64,000 bases of DNA from Lichenicola cladoniae (GCF_013201075.1 NZ_CP053710.1:248001-312000); one strand, 5' to 3'; shown: positions 19,580-28,730, counted from the stretch's first letter. Program-made: numbers and translations. The notes: generated from the sequence alone by a model not told the origin.

Positions 19580-19777
19580 ATGATGATCGTCTCTCAACAG
19601 GCAAATGGTCTTTTCGCCGTCCGCGATATTAGCGGACTTGCCTTGCATGATGTGCTTGGCCTGTTCAAAACCCGCCTCGAAGCTGAGGAATGGCTGCTTG
19701 ACAGAGCGTTGCATACCGATGAGGCCGACAACGGTCTGAGCGTTCAAAAGCCCGGTAATGGACAGGGCCTCACCTAA
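19580..19777 (+). CDS. Small protein of unknown function (65 aa), paralogue of 25399-25596
   Basis: A GAGGAG site stands about 8 nt before the ATG. The product is clearly related to the 66-residue product at 25399: both start MM, then share QQ..G..AVRDI.G.AL.DVL, EAEEWLLD.AL, DEA and KPG.G near the end. Conservation between two genes, each behind a regulon box, supports real coding. No membrane segment, signal peptide or known motif; a predicted mixed alpha/beta cytosolic protein. I do not recognise the family. Confidence 0.7.
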   Translation: MMIVSQQANGLFAVRDISGLALHDVLGLFKTRLEAEEWLLDRALHTDEADNGLSVQKPGNGQGLT

Positions 19778-20444
19778 GCGACGATACACCGCCATATTTC
19801 AACACTCGATGCTTTCCTTAAAAGCTGACAATGGCTGACTATGGGCTTTCCATCTCCACTCTGTCTCACACTCTGACCACCGACTAAATTGCTGATAAAG
19901 TCTATACGGAACTGCCCGCAACCTAGTTTGCGGTCAGGATATTATAAAACTGCTCCCTTAGTCGCCTCGCCGCCGGGGGCTCTTTTGAAGTGTTTTAGGA
20001 TAATCGATAGCTTCTTCCTTCACCCTTCACCCTTCACCCTTCACCCTGCACTGAGCCAGCGTTCGTGCGCGCCGTAACGGATCTTCCCGTCCAATTAATC
20101 ATAATTAATCACTCGAGTCGTGCCGACGACGGGAAGACCTTTGCTCACCAAATCGACTTAACTAACGCGCTCCATAGACACCATAGTAGCGCCAGGCACA
20201 GAAATGGTAAAAGTTAAACCGTCACCGAGACCCGTGCTGCCGTTCCGGCTGGTTCAACCCCGTTAATGTTGTTCTGTTTCGGATACATACCGCCGGGAAC
20301 TACTCTGGCGCATTCAACTCTGCGCTTTCACCATGCGCCATCGGCCTCGGTATGAGTTCCGAATATGGCAAACACGGCATCATCTTTCTAAATAGTTAGT
20401 TCTCTCCGTAACGATGACGTTTGTACTGTAACCATCCGCCGAGC
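19778..20444. other. Gene-poor intergenic stretch
   Basis: About 670 bp with no supported gene. It contains the TTCACCC heptamer repeat (20019-20046) and a weak, displaced box-like string GGGAACTAC at about 20296-20304. Its last nine bases (20436-20444) are the target duplication of the IS4 element. Confidence 0.5.
20019..20046. repeat. Heptamer tandem repeat, four perfect TTCACCC units
   Basis: Four exact copies of TTCACCC in a row in non-coding DNA. Second of three distinct heptamer repeats in the window. Confidence 0.9.
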
Positions 20445-22002
20445 CTTGCGATTACCCACAAGTAGCTGACTCCTTTATGACTATTTTAGAGAAGACTATT
20501 GAATTGGATAAATCGGCTATGATTCATCCACCGGCACCGTGATGTGTTCGTAAGGTGCGCGATGCAGGCCGAAAACGAAAGACTGTTGCCTCGAGGTGAT
20601 CACTGGTCGCGCAGCGAGGTCGATAAGACAGCATTCAGAGATGCCCGTCTCGGGCGCCGGTTCGGCGATTTGCTCTGCCGCCTGAGCGATAGGATAGGCG
20701 GCACGATCCCTCTGGCCTGTCAAGACTGGGCGAGCACCAAAGCCGCCTATCGGTTCTTTGCCAATCCAAAAGTTGAGGAAGGGGATATCCTGGCGGGCCA
20801 CCTTGAGGCGACCAAGGCGCGGTATGCAGCATCCGATGGACCGATCCTCGTGCTTCAGGATGCGACCAAGTTTACCTATCAGCGCCGGAACCCACGCGAC
20901 GTCGGTTTTACCAAATGCATCAACAGTGGTCGCGACAAGAATGGCCGACTTCGGCATCATGCGGTGTGCGGAATCTTGATGCATTCGAGCCTGGTTGTGA
21001 CCGAGGAAGGACTTCCCCTCGGTCTGGCGGCCATCAAGTTCTGGAACCGCGACAAGTTCAAGGGTACCGCTCAACTCAAGCGGAAGATCAACCCGACACG
21101 GGTTCCGATCGAAGCAAAGGAGAGCATTCGTTGGCTCGATAATCTCCGTCAATCGGTCAGCTTGCTGGGGCGAGCGGATCGGTGTGTTCATGTTGGTGAT
21201 CGGGAAAGCAACATTTACGAGCTCTATTGCCTTGCCAAAGATATCGGCACCCACTTTGTCGTTCGTACCGTTGTCGATCGGCTAGCTGGCAGCGGCGACC
21301 ACACCGTGAAGAGCGAAATGCGTGACGCTCCAAGTGCCGGTAAGCATAGTATCGAGGTGAGAGTCGATAACGATACGGTTGAGCGCGTGACCCTCGATAT
21401 TCATTATAAACGGATCCACGTCTGCCCACCGATGGGAAAGCAGAAGCGCTACCCGGCGCTCGATCTGACGGTGATCCATGCGGTGGAGGTCGGCGCCCCG
21501 CCAGGCCGAAGGCCGATCCTCTGGAAGCTCGTCACCGATCTTGAGGTCAGCAACCTTCATTAGGCAATCGAGAAGGTCCGTTGGTATTCCATGCGTTGGA
21601 AGATCGAAGTCTTTCATAAAATCCTGAAGTCGGGATGCCGCGCCGAGGACGCCAAGCTCCGTACTGCCGATCGGTTAGCCAATCTCGTCGCGCTGTTTTG
21701 TATCGTGAGCTGGCGCGTCATGTGGATCACCATGATGGCACGTGCGGCCCCCGAGGCCGATCCGACGACCGTATTTACAGTGACGGAAATTACATTTCTC
21801 GACCGTCTGATTGCTCACAGCGGGAACCGCGAGGCCAAACCGGGCACGCTCAAGCTTTATCTTACGAAGCTGTCCCGTCTTGGCGGCTATCTTGCGCGAA
21901 CATCCGATCCACCGCCCGGAAATACCGTCGTCTGGCGCGGCCTACGGCGCCTCGTAGACATCCAGATCGGCGCGGAGCTTGCAACTTGTGGGTAATCGCA
22001 AG
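20445..22002 (+). mobile_element. IS4-family insertion sequence with intact target duplication (1558 bp)
   Basis: Ends are perfect 19-bp inverted repeats, CTTGCGATTACCCACAAGT at 20445 and its complement ending at 22002. A perfect 9-bp direct repeat CCGCCGAGC flanks it (20436-20444 and 22003-22011), so insertion was a simple and probably recent event. Confidence 0.93.
20562..21995 (+). pseudogene. IS4-family (Tn5-like) transposase with one in-frame TAG
   Basis: DDE transposase of the IS4 family. N-terminal DNA-binding part with AFRDARLGRRF and ASTKAAYRFF; first Asp in LVLQDATKFTY; second in VHVGDRESNIYEL; the Y-R-E-K signature in WYSMRWKIEVFHKILKSGC. The frame is continuous to 21995 except for TAG at 21561-21563, ten codons before the signature tyrosine, between SNLH and AIEKVRWY. 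Without readthrough the catalytic Glu is lost. Terminal repeats and target duplication are intact, so the nonsense change may have followed insertion, or the protein is made by readthrough. Confidence 0.85.
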
Positions 22003-22045
22003 CCGCCGAGCACCGCGGCATCAGGTCTGACCAGATCGCGCGCTG

Positions 22046-22270
22046 CTACTCGGACGTCTTGTGAGGTTCGTATTCATCGAGCAGATGCGTGGGGTTTTCG
22101 ATACCGAATGCGGTGAGTACCGTCGTTGACACATCATCTTCGAGATCTATGACGCAAAGACGGCCGTCTTCGGGATCCATCTGCATCGCGATCTCTTTCA
22201 GGCTGTCTTCATCCTCGCCCAGCACCCTGGCCACGCGCGTGAAGGTAAAGACATAGCTTGGGGCGGCCAT
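22046..22270 (-). CDS. Small ORF at the 3' end of the IS66-type unit (74 aa)
   Basis: 74 residues, just beyond the tnpC stop (2-bp gap), beginning MAAPSYVFTFTRVARVLGEDED. Such small downstream ORFs accompany tnpC in some alphaproteobacterial IS66 elements; function unknown. An alternative is a host gene of the adjacent island, but tight coupling to tnpC argues against that. Confidence 0.5.
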   Translation of the reverse strand: MAAPSYVFTFTRVARVLGEDEDSLKEIAMQMDPEDGRLCVIDLEDDVSTTVLTAFGIENPTHLLDEYEPHKTSE

Positions 22271-22272
22271 GA

Positions 22273-23672
22273 TCAGGCAGCTTGGCCGATCGCGGCGGCA
22301 CTGGATTTAACCCAGCGCCACGGCAGCAGATCATCGAGGCGCTGCGCCGGATGTTCCGCAATACGAGCCAGGACGTCGGCCAGCCAAGCCTGCGGGTCGA
22401 TGTCGTTCATCTTGGCCGTGACGATCAAGCTATACATGATCGCAGCACGCTGTCCGCCGCGATCCGAACCACAGAACAGCCAGGATTTTCGTCCGAGAGC
22501 GATGCCCCTCAGCGCGCGTTCGGCCGCGTTGTTGCTGAGGCAGACCCGTCCATCGTCCAGGAACCGGGTGAACGCCGTCCAGCGTTTCAGCATGTAGTCG
22601 ATGACCTTGGCGACGTCGTTGCCACGCGCGAGCTTGACCCGCTGCTGACCCAACCAGTCCTGCAGGTCCATCACCAGAGGAAGTGATAAAGCCTGCCGGA
22701 TCGTCCGGCGCTCCTCGACGCTGTGGCCGTTGATGTCGCGTTTGATGTCGAACAGGGCATCGATGCGTTGCACGGCTTCCAGGCAGATTTGCGACCGAAC
22801 CGCGGGGGCCTTGCCGTGCGCTGCGCGGTGCGCACTGCCTGCAAGATCGGCCAGTACGAAAGACTTCCCGCGTGCATGCGCCCAGCAGGCGGCTTCTTCG
22901 ATCGGCCGAGTTTTGCGTCCCGGTTCATAAAGCTTGCCATAGCCGCCATAGGCATCGGCCTGCGGATGCCGGTGTAGGCTACCAGATGGCTTTGTGGGTG
23001 CTCGCCACCGCGATCGCGCGAGTAGTGGAATACGGCTCCCGTCGGAGCGGGACCGCCGAATGGCCGATCGTCACGCACGTAGACCCAGAGACGGGCAATG
23101 TCGGTCTTGCCGCGGGCCAGCACCGGCACCGTGGTGTCATCGCCATGCAGCCGTTCTGCCGCCATGACATGAGCTTGCAGGCGCCCAAACAGCGGCATCA
23201 GCACGGCTGTGCAGGCGCCGACCTGGTCGGCCAGCGTCGACAGGCTGACCGCCACGCCCTCGCGGGCGTAGCGTTCCGCCTGACGGTTGAGCTGCCGATG
23301 CTGGCCAAACTTCTCGAACAAGATCATGGCCAGCAGGTTTGGTCCGGCCCAGCCGCGGGGCGTCACGTGGAATGGGGCTGGGGGCTGGGGGCTGGCTGAT
23401 GCGCTCGCAATCACGGCGGGAGAATTTCTCGCGAACATGTTGTAGGACTTTCCAGCTGCGCGGGATGACCTCCAGGGTCTCGGTAACATCCTCTCCCAGC
23501 CCGGACAGGCGTGTGCCGCCGCAGCAGGCGCACGCCGACGGACCTGCGATGACGACGCGCTCGCGAGGAAGGTGTTCGGGAAACGGGCGCCGGGCCGGGC
23601 GCTTGCGGGTAAAGCCGGTGACGGCCGTGGTCTTGGCCGCGGCGGCCTCGGCAGCCAGCTCGTCCTCGGAAG
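22273..23672 (-). pseudogene. tnpC: IS66-family transposase TnpC, broken by two frameshifts and 5' truncation
   Basis: Three frames in series read as one IS66 TnpC. N-terminal part 23672 to about 23400 has the zinc-ribbon CACCGG and SWKVLQHVREKFSRRDCER; the middle (23390-22980) has PFHVTPRGWAGPNLLAMILFEKFGQH, LADQVGACT and HGDDTTVPVLARGKT; the C-terminal frame (22970-22273) has ALFDIKRDINGHSVEERR and CLSNNAAERALRGIALGRKSWLFCGSDRGG. The first shift is caused by an extra 7-bp unit in the repeat at 23374-23394; the second is near 22975. The 5' end is fused to an IS6 fragment. Confidence 0.85.
23374..23394. repeat. Heptamer tandem repeat, three GGGGCTG units, inside tnpC
   Basis: Three exact GGGGCTG units. 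On the coding strand, two units would keep the conserved frame (SQPPAPFHVTPRG); the third adds 7 bp and shifts it. This is direct evidence of repeat expansion causing a frameshift. Confidence 0.85.
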
Positions 23673-23673
23673 C

Positions 23674-23917
23674 TAATGTCGCTGGGCAGGCAGGTCCGGT
23701 TCAGCACGCCACCGCTGCGCTCGTTGAACTGACGTCCGCAGGCCCGGCAACGGAAGCGCCGCTATCCGCGTGCCGTTATCTCCGGCCGTTCCGTCACTGC
23801 CGCAGCCCCACAGCACACGCAGTTCATCCCGATATCCTCCCAGTGCCACGGCTTGCGACGCTACGGCAGGCTTCAAGCGGCCACTAGACCGCCCCTGGCG
23901 CGAGAGCTGACAGAACC
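23674..23917 (-). mobile_element. Truncated IS6-family element, copy A (transposase 5' end only)
   Basis: About 244 bp matching the transposase 5' end and terminal repeat of the full copies at 32527 and 58389 (ends GACAGAACC at 23917). It includes the start region and the same in-frame TAG (CTA on the plus strand at 23762-23764). Joined to IS66 sequence on one side and to a membrane-protein fragment on the other. Confidence 0.85.
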
Positions 23918-24040
23918 GGGCCAACCTTCAAGAGCCCCTATGCCGGCACCGATGACCTAGTCTGGATCAACATCATCACGGTGATGACGACCTCGATACT
24001 GCTGGCCTGTCTGGCGATCGCGGCACTGAGGGGGATCGGT
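23918..24040 (+). pseudogene. Fragment of a small membrane protein, paralogue of 51268-51540
   Basis: About 40 residues (TFKSPYAGTDDLVWINIITV..., then a hydrophobic helix TSILLACLAIAALRG) align with the C-terminal half of the intact 90-residue gene at 51268 (FRTPYAGTEHLFWINIVTV...). The 5' half is gone at the IS6 end, so this is a deletion remnant and possibly the trace of a second copy of the xfp-type operon. Confidence 0.7.
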
Positions 24041-24132
24041 CCGGACCGATCCGGACCGATTCGCCATCGGGCGACCCTGCGTCGACGCCGCCCGGACTAT
24101 CGGCCGCGGCGCTGGTCGCTGCAGCGTCTCGA

Positions 24133-24987
24133 TCAGGCATTGCCCAGGGACATCTCCTTGGCGCCCACACCGTGCAGCACCCCGTTGGAAGCCGGCGGCT
24201 TGCCAGCCTTTTCCATGATTTCCAGGAACGGCTTGATGATGTCGATCGGCATCGGGAACACCACCGTCGAATTCTGTTCGGCGCCGATCTCGGTCAATGT
24301 CTGCAGGTAGCGCAGTTGCATGGCGGCCGGTGTGCTTCCAAGGATCTTGGCCGCATTGACCAGCGTCTGTGACGCCTGGAATTCCGCTTCGGCATGGATG
24401 ATCTTGGCCCGCCGGTCACGCTCCGCCTCGGCCTGCTTGGCGATGGCACGCACCATGTTCTCGGTGAGCTCGACCGTGCGGATTTCTACATTGGTCACCT
24501 TGATCCCCCAGCCTTCGGTCTGGGTGTCGATGATCCCCTGGACATCGGTGCTGAGCTTCTTCCGCTCCGACAGCATTTCGTCCAGCTCGTGCTGGCCTAG
24601 CACCGCCCTCAAGGTCGTCTGGGCGAGCATGTTGGTAGCAGGTAGGTAATTCTGAACCTTGATGATGGCGCGCTCGGGGCTGACCACGTTGAAATAGAGG
24701 ACGGCATCGACCTTCATCGACACATTGTCGCGCGAGATAACGTCCTGGCTCGGGATCTCGATGACCTGGGTTCGGAGATCGACCCGCACCATTTCCTGGA
24801 TGAACGGGATCAGCAGCACAAGCCCCGGTCCCCTCACCCTCTGAAAGCGCCCGAGCTGGAAAACCACAGCGCGCTCGTATTCCCGCAGGATCTTGATCGA
24901 GCTTCTGGCCAGCGCGACGAGGAGAAATAGGAGCACCAGGAGAAAGACAGTCGAACCGATGGCTTCATCCAGAACAGTCGATAACAT
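24133..24987 (-). CDS. Slipin / stomatin-like SPFH-domain membrane protein
   Basis: 284 residues from ATG 24987 (GGGAG about 9 nt upstream). One N-terminal hydrophobic hairpin or helix (VFLLVLLFLLVALA) is followed by the SPFH/band-7 domain: REYERAVVFQLGRFQRVRGPGLVLLIPFIQ, DLRTQVIEIPSQDVISRDNVSMKVDAVLYF, and the charged helix EAERDRRAKIIHAEAEFQAS. Slipins oligomerise on the inner face of the membrane and organise or protect membrane proteins, often with an NfeD protease, which is absent here. It is preceded by a bidirectional regulon box at 25106-25122. Confidence 0.92.
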   Translation of the reverse strand: MLSTVLDEAIGSTVFLLVLLFLLVALARSSIKILREYERAVVFQLGRFQRVRGPGLVLLIPFIQEMVRVDLRTQVIEIPSQDVISRDNVSMKVDAVLYFNVVSPERAIIKVQNYLPATNMLAQTTLRAVLGQHELDEMLSERKKLSTDVQGIIDTQTEGWGIKVTNVEIRTVELTENMVRAIAKQAEAERDRRAKIIHAEAEFQASQTLVNAAKILGSTPAAMQLRYLQTLTEIGAEQNSTVVFPMPIDIIKPFLEIMEKAGKPPASNGVLHGVGAKEMSLGNA

Positions 24988-25103
24988 GACGTCAAGCTCC
25001 CAATCTACCAAGGCCAATAAGGTTGACAGTCTCAACCCGGCTGACGGCCGTCTTCCATCACGAATACATCTCGACACTAATCCTGGGCCTTAGCACCTCG
25101 GTA

Positions 25104-25127
25104 GAGTAGTTTCGGAAACTACCTAGA
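25104..25127. promoter_or_regulatory. Bidirectional palindromic regulon box between slipin and the 66-residue protein
   Basis: GTAGTTTCGGAAACTAC at 25106-25122 is an 8+1+8 palindrome, so the box core is present on both strands. It lies 119 bp before the slipin ATG on one side and about 277 bp before the small gene on the other. It also ends in CTAG. Confidence 0.72.
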
Positions 25128-25398
25128 AGCGCCCGATCCTATGGGAGCGGACGTTGTTGAATGATGTTCAGCCGCATCGGCACTGCCTCGTGACCACTCA
25201 ATCCGCTTCGCTACCAACCTGCGCAGTTTCCGAGGCTGCCGCCACGGTCTGGAGCCAGCTAAAGTCAGCCCTCACCAGGGTCGCGCCAGCCACGTGCACC
25301 GAGAGGAGATTACAATCCATGGACGACTGTTTCACACAGCTGGCTGTCGGGAGCCATGGATGTGGCGCGGCCTTTCTCTTGCAAGTGAGTTGATTCAG

Positions 25399-25596
25399 AT
25401 GATGCAAGTTCTTCAACAGCCGGACGGGCGCTATGCGGTCCGTGACATCGGCGGCATCGCGCTGGACGATGTTCTCGCTGTTTTCGACAGTCGCACAGAG
25501 GCAGAAGAATGGCTTCTCGACCACGCGCTGCAGGGCGACGAGGCGGGGGACGGACTGGGCGTGATGAAGCCGGGAAGCGGGGAGGCAGTTCGCTAG
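25399..25596 (+). CDS. Small protein of unknown function (66 aa), paralogue of 19580-19777
   Basis: Starts MMQVLQQPDGRYAVRDIGG and shares the EAEEWLLDHALQGDEA core with the other copy. No clear ribosome site precedes the ATG; a longer in-frame start exists at 25294 but lacks paralogue support. The stop TAG lies inside CTAG, exactly where the following IS5-type element begins, so the original C-terminus may have been altered by insertion. Function unknown. Confidence 0.68.
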   Translation: MMQVLQQPDGRYAVRDIGGIALDDVLAVFDSRTEAEEWLLDHALQGDEAGDGLGVMKPGSGEAVR

Positions 25597-26395
25597 GGCT
25601 GATCGACATTCATGCGAGCCATATTGTGATCGCGGCCAAGTGTATGAAGGCGGTGAAGTGGGTCGTTCTTCGATCGTAGCGTGTGGAAATGCGGCGGAGA
25701 TGCTTGAGGCGATTGAAGCATCGTTCGATCCGATTTCGGTGCTTGTAGGTTTCGATATTGTGGGGGATGAACACCTTGCGGTTCCGCCTGGACGGGATCA
25801 CTGCGTCGGCGTTAATCGCCGCAATTCGTTTGCGCAACGCGTTGCTGCCATAAGCCCCATCTGCGAGGACAGCTTGACCTGCTTGCTCTTCAAGCAGGGC
25901 CGCTGCCTGAGTGATGTCGCTTGCCTGTCCGGCGGTGACGATCACGCGCAATGGCCTGCCAAGGGCATTGGCCAACATGTGGATCTTGGTGGTTAATCCA
26001 CCTCGGGAACGCCCCAGCCCCTGATTTTGGGCCCCCCTTTTCCGGTCGCTGCCTGCTGGTGCGCCCCGACGATGGTGCTGTCGATCATGAGTTACTGGTG
26101 GTCGGGGTCGGCGGTCAGAGCCGTGAAGACGCGCTCCCACACGCCAGCATGGCACCAGCGGCTGAACCGTCGGTGCACCGTCTTCCACTGACCGTAACGC
26201 TCAGGCAGATCACGCCAGTGCGCGCCCGAGCGTAAAACCCATAAACATCCGTTCACGAACAAGCGGTTGTCCGATCCCGTCCGGCCTGGATCACCCGCCT
26301 TGCTAGGGAGCGACGAAGCGATCCGATCCCACTGCGCCTCGTTCACCTCGTGGCACTTGATCCCCATCATCGACCCCGTGGCTCACACGGAGCCC
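25596..26395 (-). mobile_element. IS5-family (IS427-like) insertion sequence, about 800 bp
   Basis: Different from the other IS5 copies. Left edge at a CTAG (25593-25596), short imperfect ends GGGCT/AGCCC. Two overlapping transposase frames with an A4G6 slippery run between them. The right boundary lacks a matching TA, so that edge is approximate. Confidence 0.7.
25610..26370 (-). pseudogene. IS427-group transposase, two frames plus a TAA
   Basis: orfA (26370 to about 26092) reads CHEVNEAQWDRIASSLPSK and NRLFVNGCLWVLRSGAHWRDLPERYG, then meets TAA after DPDHQ; the conserved continuation LMIDSTIVGAHQQAAT follows directly. The shift into orfB (GLGRSRGGLTTKIHMLAN, ADGAYGSNALRKRI, NRIERCFNRLKHLRRISTRYDR) occurs at AAAAGGGGGG and is the family's programmed -1 frameshift, not damage. 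The TAA is damage. Confidence 0.78.
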
Positions 26396-27087
26396 TGTGA
26401 ATCACCGATCAAGCCTCTTGGGAATCATAAATGTCGATTGGCCCTAGGATCGAGCACGCTCGGGGGTTACGCGGCCGATCGCTGGCCGGTTGCTGCTTAA
26501 GACTTTGGACTTTGTCGTTGTCTCATAATATACCGTGATTAATCCCGAAAAGGTCGTCGACACGCTTACAAGATGCGCGGCGGTTTTTGGCGCCGCCGTA
26601 TAGGCGCAGCTTCGGCTTGGAGGGTGTGCGTGCCTTGGCGCGCCAGCTCTGCGACGCCGTGACCTTGCGGCAGGAATCCGCCGCGGCGCGGGTGGGCCAC
26701 AGCTTTGCCTGTCCTCTGGATCTGCACGCCCTCGTGCCGGTGCCGCAGGAGATCCTGCAGCTGGGACCCGATCACCCGGAGGCCCTTTCCTCGCTGTAGG
26801 CGCGTTGGGGCACCATCGACACGCTGTGCCAGGTTGCTCGCGCGCCGTATCCGACCCTGCGTGTCCAGCTGACCACCGTTACAATGTCGATGCGATACAG
26901 CTTCTGGTCGACCAACTGTACGCCGTGGCGATAGGGAAACGTCCGGATGTCGTTCATGTGGATGCCGGCGCAGACGACGCGGTCGCCCTTGCGCACGGGC
27001 TTCAACGCGGCGGCACAAGCGCACCAACTGTCGCGAAGATGATGGCGGCGCCGATCGGCTGCGGTGGCATCTCGTCTAGACGCTGGC
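26396..27087. pseudogene. Decayed DNA with an unrecognised ORF and a Zn-alcohol-dehydrogenase scrap
   Basis: Plus strand 26587-26802 reads FGLEGVRALARQLCDAVTL...ILQLGPDHPEALSSL, then TAG, then ARWGTIDTLCQVA in the same frame; I do not recognise it. Minus strand about 26930-27030 reads LKPVRKGDRVVCAGIHMNDI, matching the cofactor-domain end of medium-chain zinc alcohol dehydrogenases (V-x-K-G-G-x-V-V-C-A-G-I-H-M). Neither is complete. No box was seen. Confidence 0.5.
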
Positions 27088-27426
27088 TTAGCAAGCGCCG
27101 AGGCTGTGGGCGAAATCCTGTCCTTTGGTATCACCCGGCTGGGTGGCGGTCACGAACCGCACGGCGATGTCGCGATAGGTCGCACGCTCGATCCGTCGCG
27201 ACGAGAAGATGCCGTTTGCAGTGCAGTAAATTAGCAGCGCCAGCATGAGCCGAGGGTGATACTGCGGATTGCCGCCGGTCCGCCCCGGCACGGCGAGAGC
27301 GGCAAAGGGCACACGCTCGACCGCCGCCACCACGAAATTCGCCAGGTCGTCATCCGGCAGCCAGGACTTCAGGTCCGGAGGAAGCAGGAACGCCCGGTCG
27401 CGGTTGGGTGGAATGAAACTTGCCAT
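27088..27426 (-). pseudogene. IS1182-family transposase, N-terminal fragment
   Basis: About 112 residues beginning MASFIPPNRDRAFLLPPDLKSWLPDDDLANFVV, with YHPRLMLALLIYCTANGIFSSRRIERATYRDIAVRFV, the classical IS1182 N-terminus. The catalytic two-thirds is missing; the frame ends in unrelated residues near 27110. Confidence 0.85.
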
Positions 27427-27654
27427 CCCTGGATCCTACCCAGGATCAGCCAAGCCGTGTATGGCCCTAATCCGACAGGCTGTAGAACCGCCTGCTGTCG
27501 CAGTATATTATCTTGCGACTGGATTTAGTGGCTGATCATCTGATGACAGTCGTAAGGGTGCTCATACGATGATGCGCAGTCCAAAGCTTGATTTTAGACC
27601 TGATTCGTTTTCGGATTAAAGGTCATGAGCGAAGTGGAGCAATAACTAGAGATA
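27427..27654. other. Intergenic, nothing recognised
   Basis: Lower-GC, no supported gene. A possible ATG at 27625 leads after six codons to TAA and then continues in frame into the short ORF at 27655. Confidence 0.4.
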
Positions 27655-27825
27655 GTGGCCCCGACCATCGGTACGCGCATCCGCGCGGCTCATGGCTACG
27701 ACTCACAGCATGTCGAAGTCATTCTCGGCAATTTCAAAGTCGCCGAGAGGACGCCTCGGCGGTTTGCCCTGGCGTCCAAGGGGCCGGGTTACCTCTGGCG
27801 ACGCGGCTGGGTGCCAAGGTACTAG
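27655..27825 (+). CDS. Possible short ORF, 56 aa, unknown
   Basis: GTG start, reads VAPTIGTRIRAAHGYDSQHV...FALASKGPGYLWRRGWVPRY, ending TAG 10 bp before the convergent PPK2 3' end. Composition looks protein-like (Gly/Trp/Tyr-rich C-terminus), but no family is recognised. An upstream in-frame ATG is separated by TAA, so this may be a broken gene. Confidence 0.3.
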   Translation: MAPTIGTRIRAAHGYDSQHVEVILGNFKVAERTPRRFALASKGPGYLWRRGWVPRY

Positions 27826-27835
27826 ACGCACCGCA

Positions 27836-28708
27836 TCAGGTCACGAGCCCCTCCCTAATCGACTTCAGTTCGAGTGCACGCTTGGCCGTCACCTCGGGAT
27901 AGCTCATGCCGATCCCCTCCAGCGTGTCGACGACAATTTGGGAGATGATCAAGCGGGCATTCTCCTTGTCGTCCGCGGGCACCGCGTACCACGGCGAGCC
28001 ATCGGTGCTTGTAGCACTTAGGCAATCCTCATAGGCCTTCCTATACTGCTTCCAGAACTTGCGTTCTTCGATGTCGGCCGAGGTGACTTTCCAGTTCTTG
28101 TCAGGCTGGTCGATCCGGGCGAGGAAGCGCCGCCGTTGCTCCTCCTTCGAGAGGTGGAGGAAGAACTTCACCACGAGCGTGCCGTTCGCATGCAGGTGGC
28201 GTTCCATATCCACGATAGACCGGTATCGCCCGTGCCACAGATCGTCGTCGTGTCCGGAATGATCCGGGATGTCCTCGCTGAGCAGGATCTCGTGATGGAC
28301 GCGGACGATGAGGACTTCCTCGTAATAGGAGCGGGTGAAGATGCCGATCCGGCCGCGTTCCGGCAGGTCGCGCGTGGTCCGCCAGAGGAAGTCGTGCTCA
28401 AGCTCGGTGGCGCTGGGATGCTTGAAACTATACACTTGGCAGCCTTGCGGATTCACCCCGGACATCACGTGGCGGATCGCTCCGTCCTTGCCGGCGGCGT
28501 CCATCGCCTGGAAGATCAGCAGGACGGCATGACGGCTGGATGCGTAATGAAGCTGCTGCAGTGCGCTCAGCTTTTCGATGTGCGTGGCAAGGATATCGTT
28601 GTAGTCGGATTTCGACCCGTAGACGGGATCGACGCTCGTTGGCCGCTTCTTCAGGTTAACGTCTTCGCCTTCGCGGACCAGATAGTCCTTGGTGTGGATA
28701 TGCTTCAT
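27836..28708 (-). CDS. ppk2: Polyphosphate kinase 2 family protein
   Basis: 290 residues from ATG 28708 (GGAG upstream). PPK2 enzymes move phosphate between polyphosphate and nucleoside mono- or diphosphates, regenerating ATP/GTP when respiration fails. P-loop-like [35 protein letters not shown], catalytic [14 protein letters not shown], lid [23 protein letters not shown], then [15 protein letters not shown]. The longer frame upstream overlaps the ATPase gene and is Arg-rich, so it is not used. It follows the proton ATPase gene by 22 bp and is probably co-transcribed from its box. Confidence 0.93.
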   Translation of the reverse strand: MKHIHTKDYLVREGEDVNLKKRPTSVDPVYGSKSDYNDILATHIEKLSALQQLHYASSRHAVLLIFQAMDAAGKDGAIRHVMSGVNPQGCQVYSFKHPSATELEHDFLWRTTRDLPERGRIGIFTRSYYEEVLIVRVHHEILLSEDIPDHSGHDDDLWHGRYRSIVDMERHLHANGTLVVKFFLHLSKEEQRRRFLARIDQPDKNWKVTSADIEERKFWKQYRKAYEDCLSATSTDGSPWYAVPADDKENARLIISQIVVDTLEGIGMSYPEVTAKRALELKSIREGLVT

Positions 28709-28730
28709 CTCGCTCTCCATGCATGACCGG

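Noticed and set aside
14082-20046. Heptamer repeats as a CRISPR array or phage attachment site
   Set aside because: Units are 7 bp without spacers, and there are no cas genes or integrase nearby.
20291-20309. Box-like GGGAACTAC at 20296
   Set aside because: Only a partial match, with no gene read leftward from it; not counted among the regulon boxes.
25610-26188. Second frame of the 25.6 kb IS5 transposase as a damaged gene
   Set aside because: The shift sits on an A4G6 run typical of the programmed -1 frameshift of the IS427 group; only the separate TAA counts as damage.
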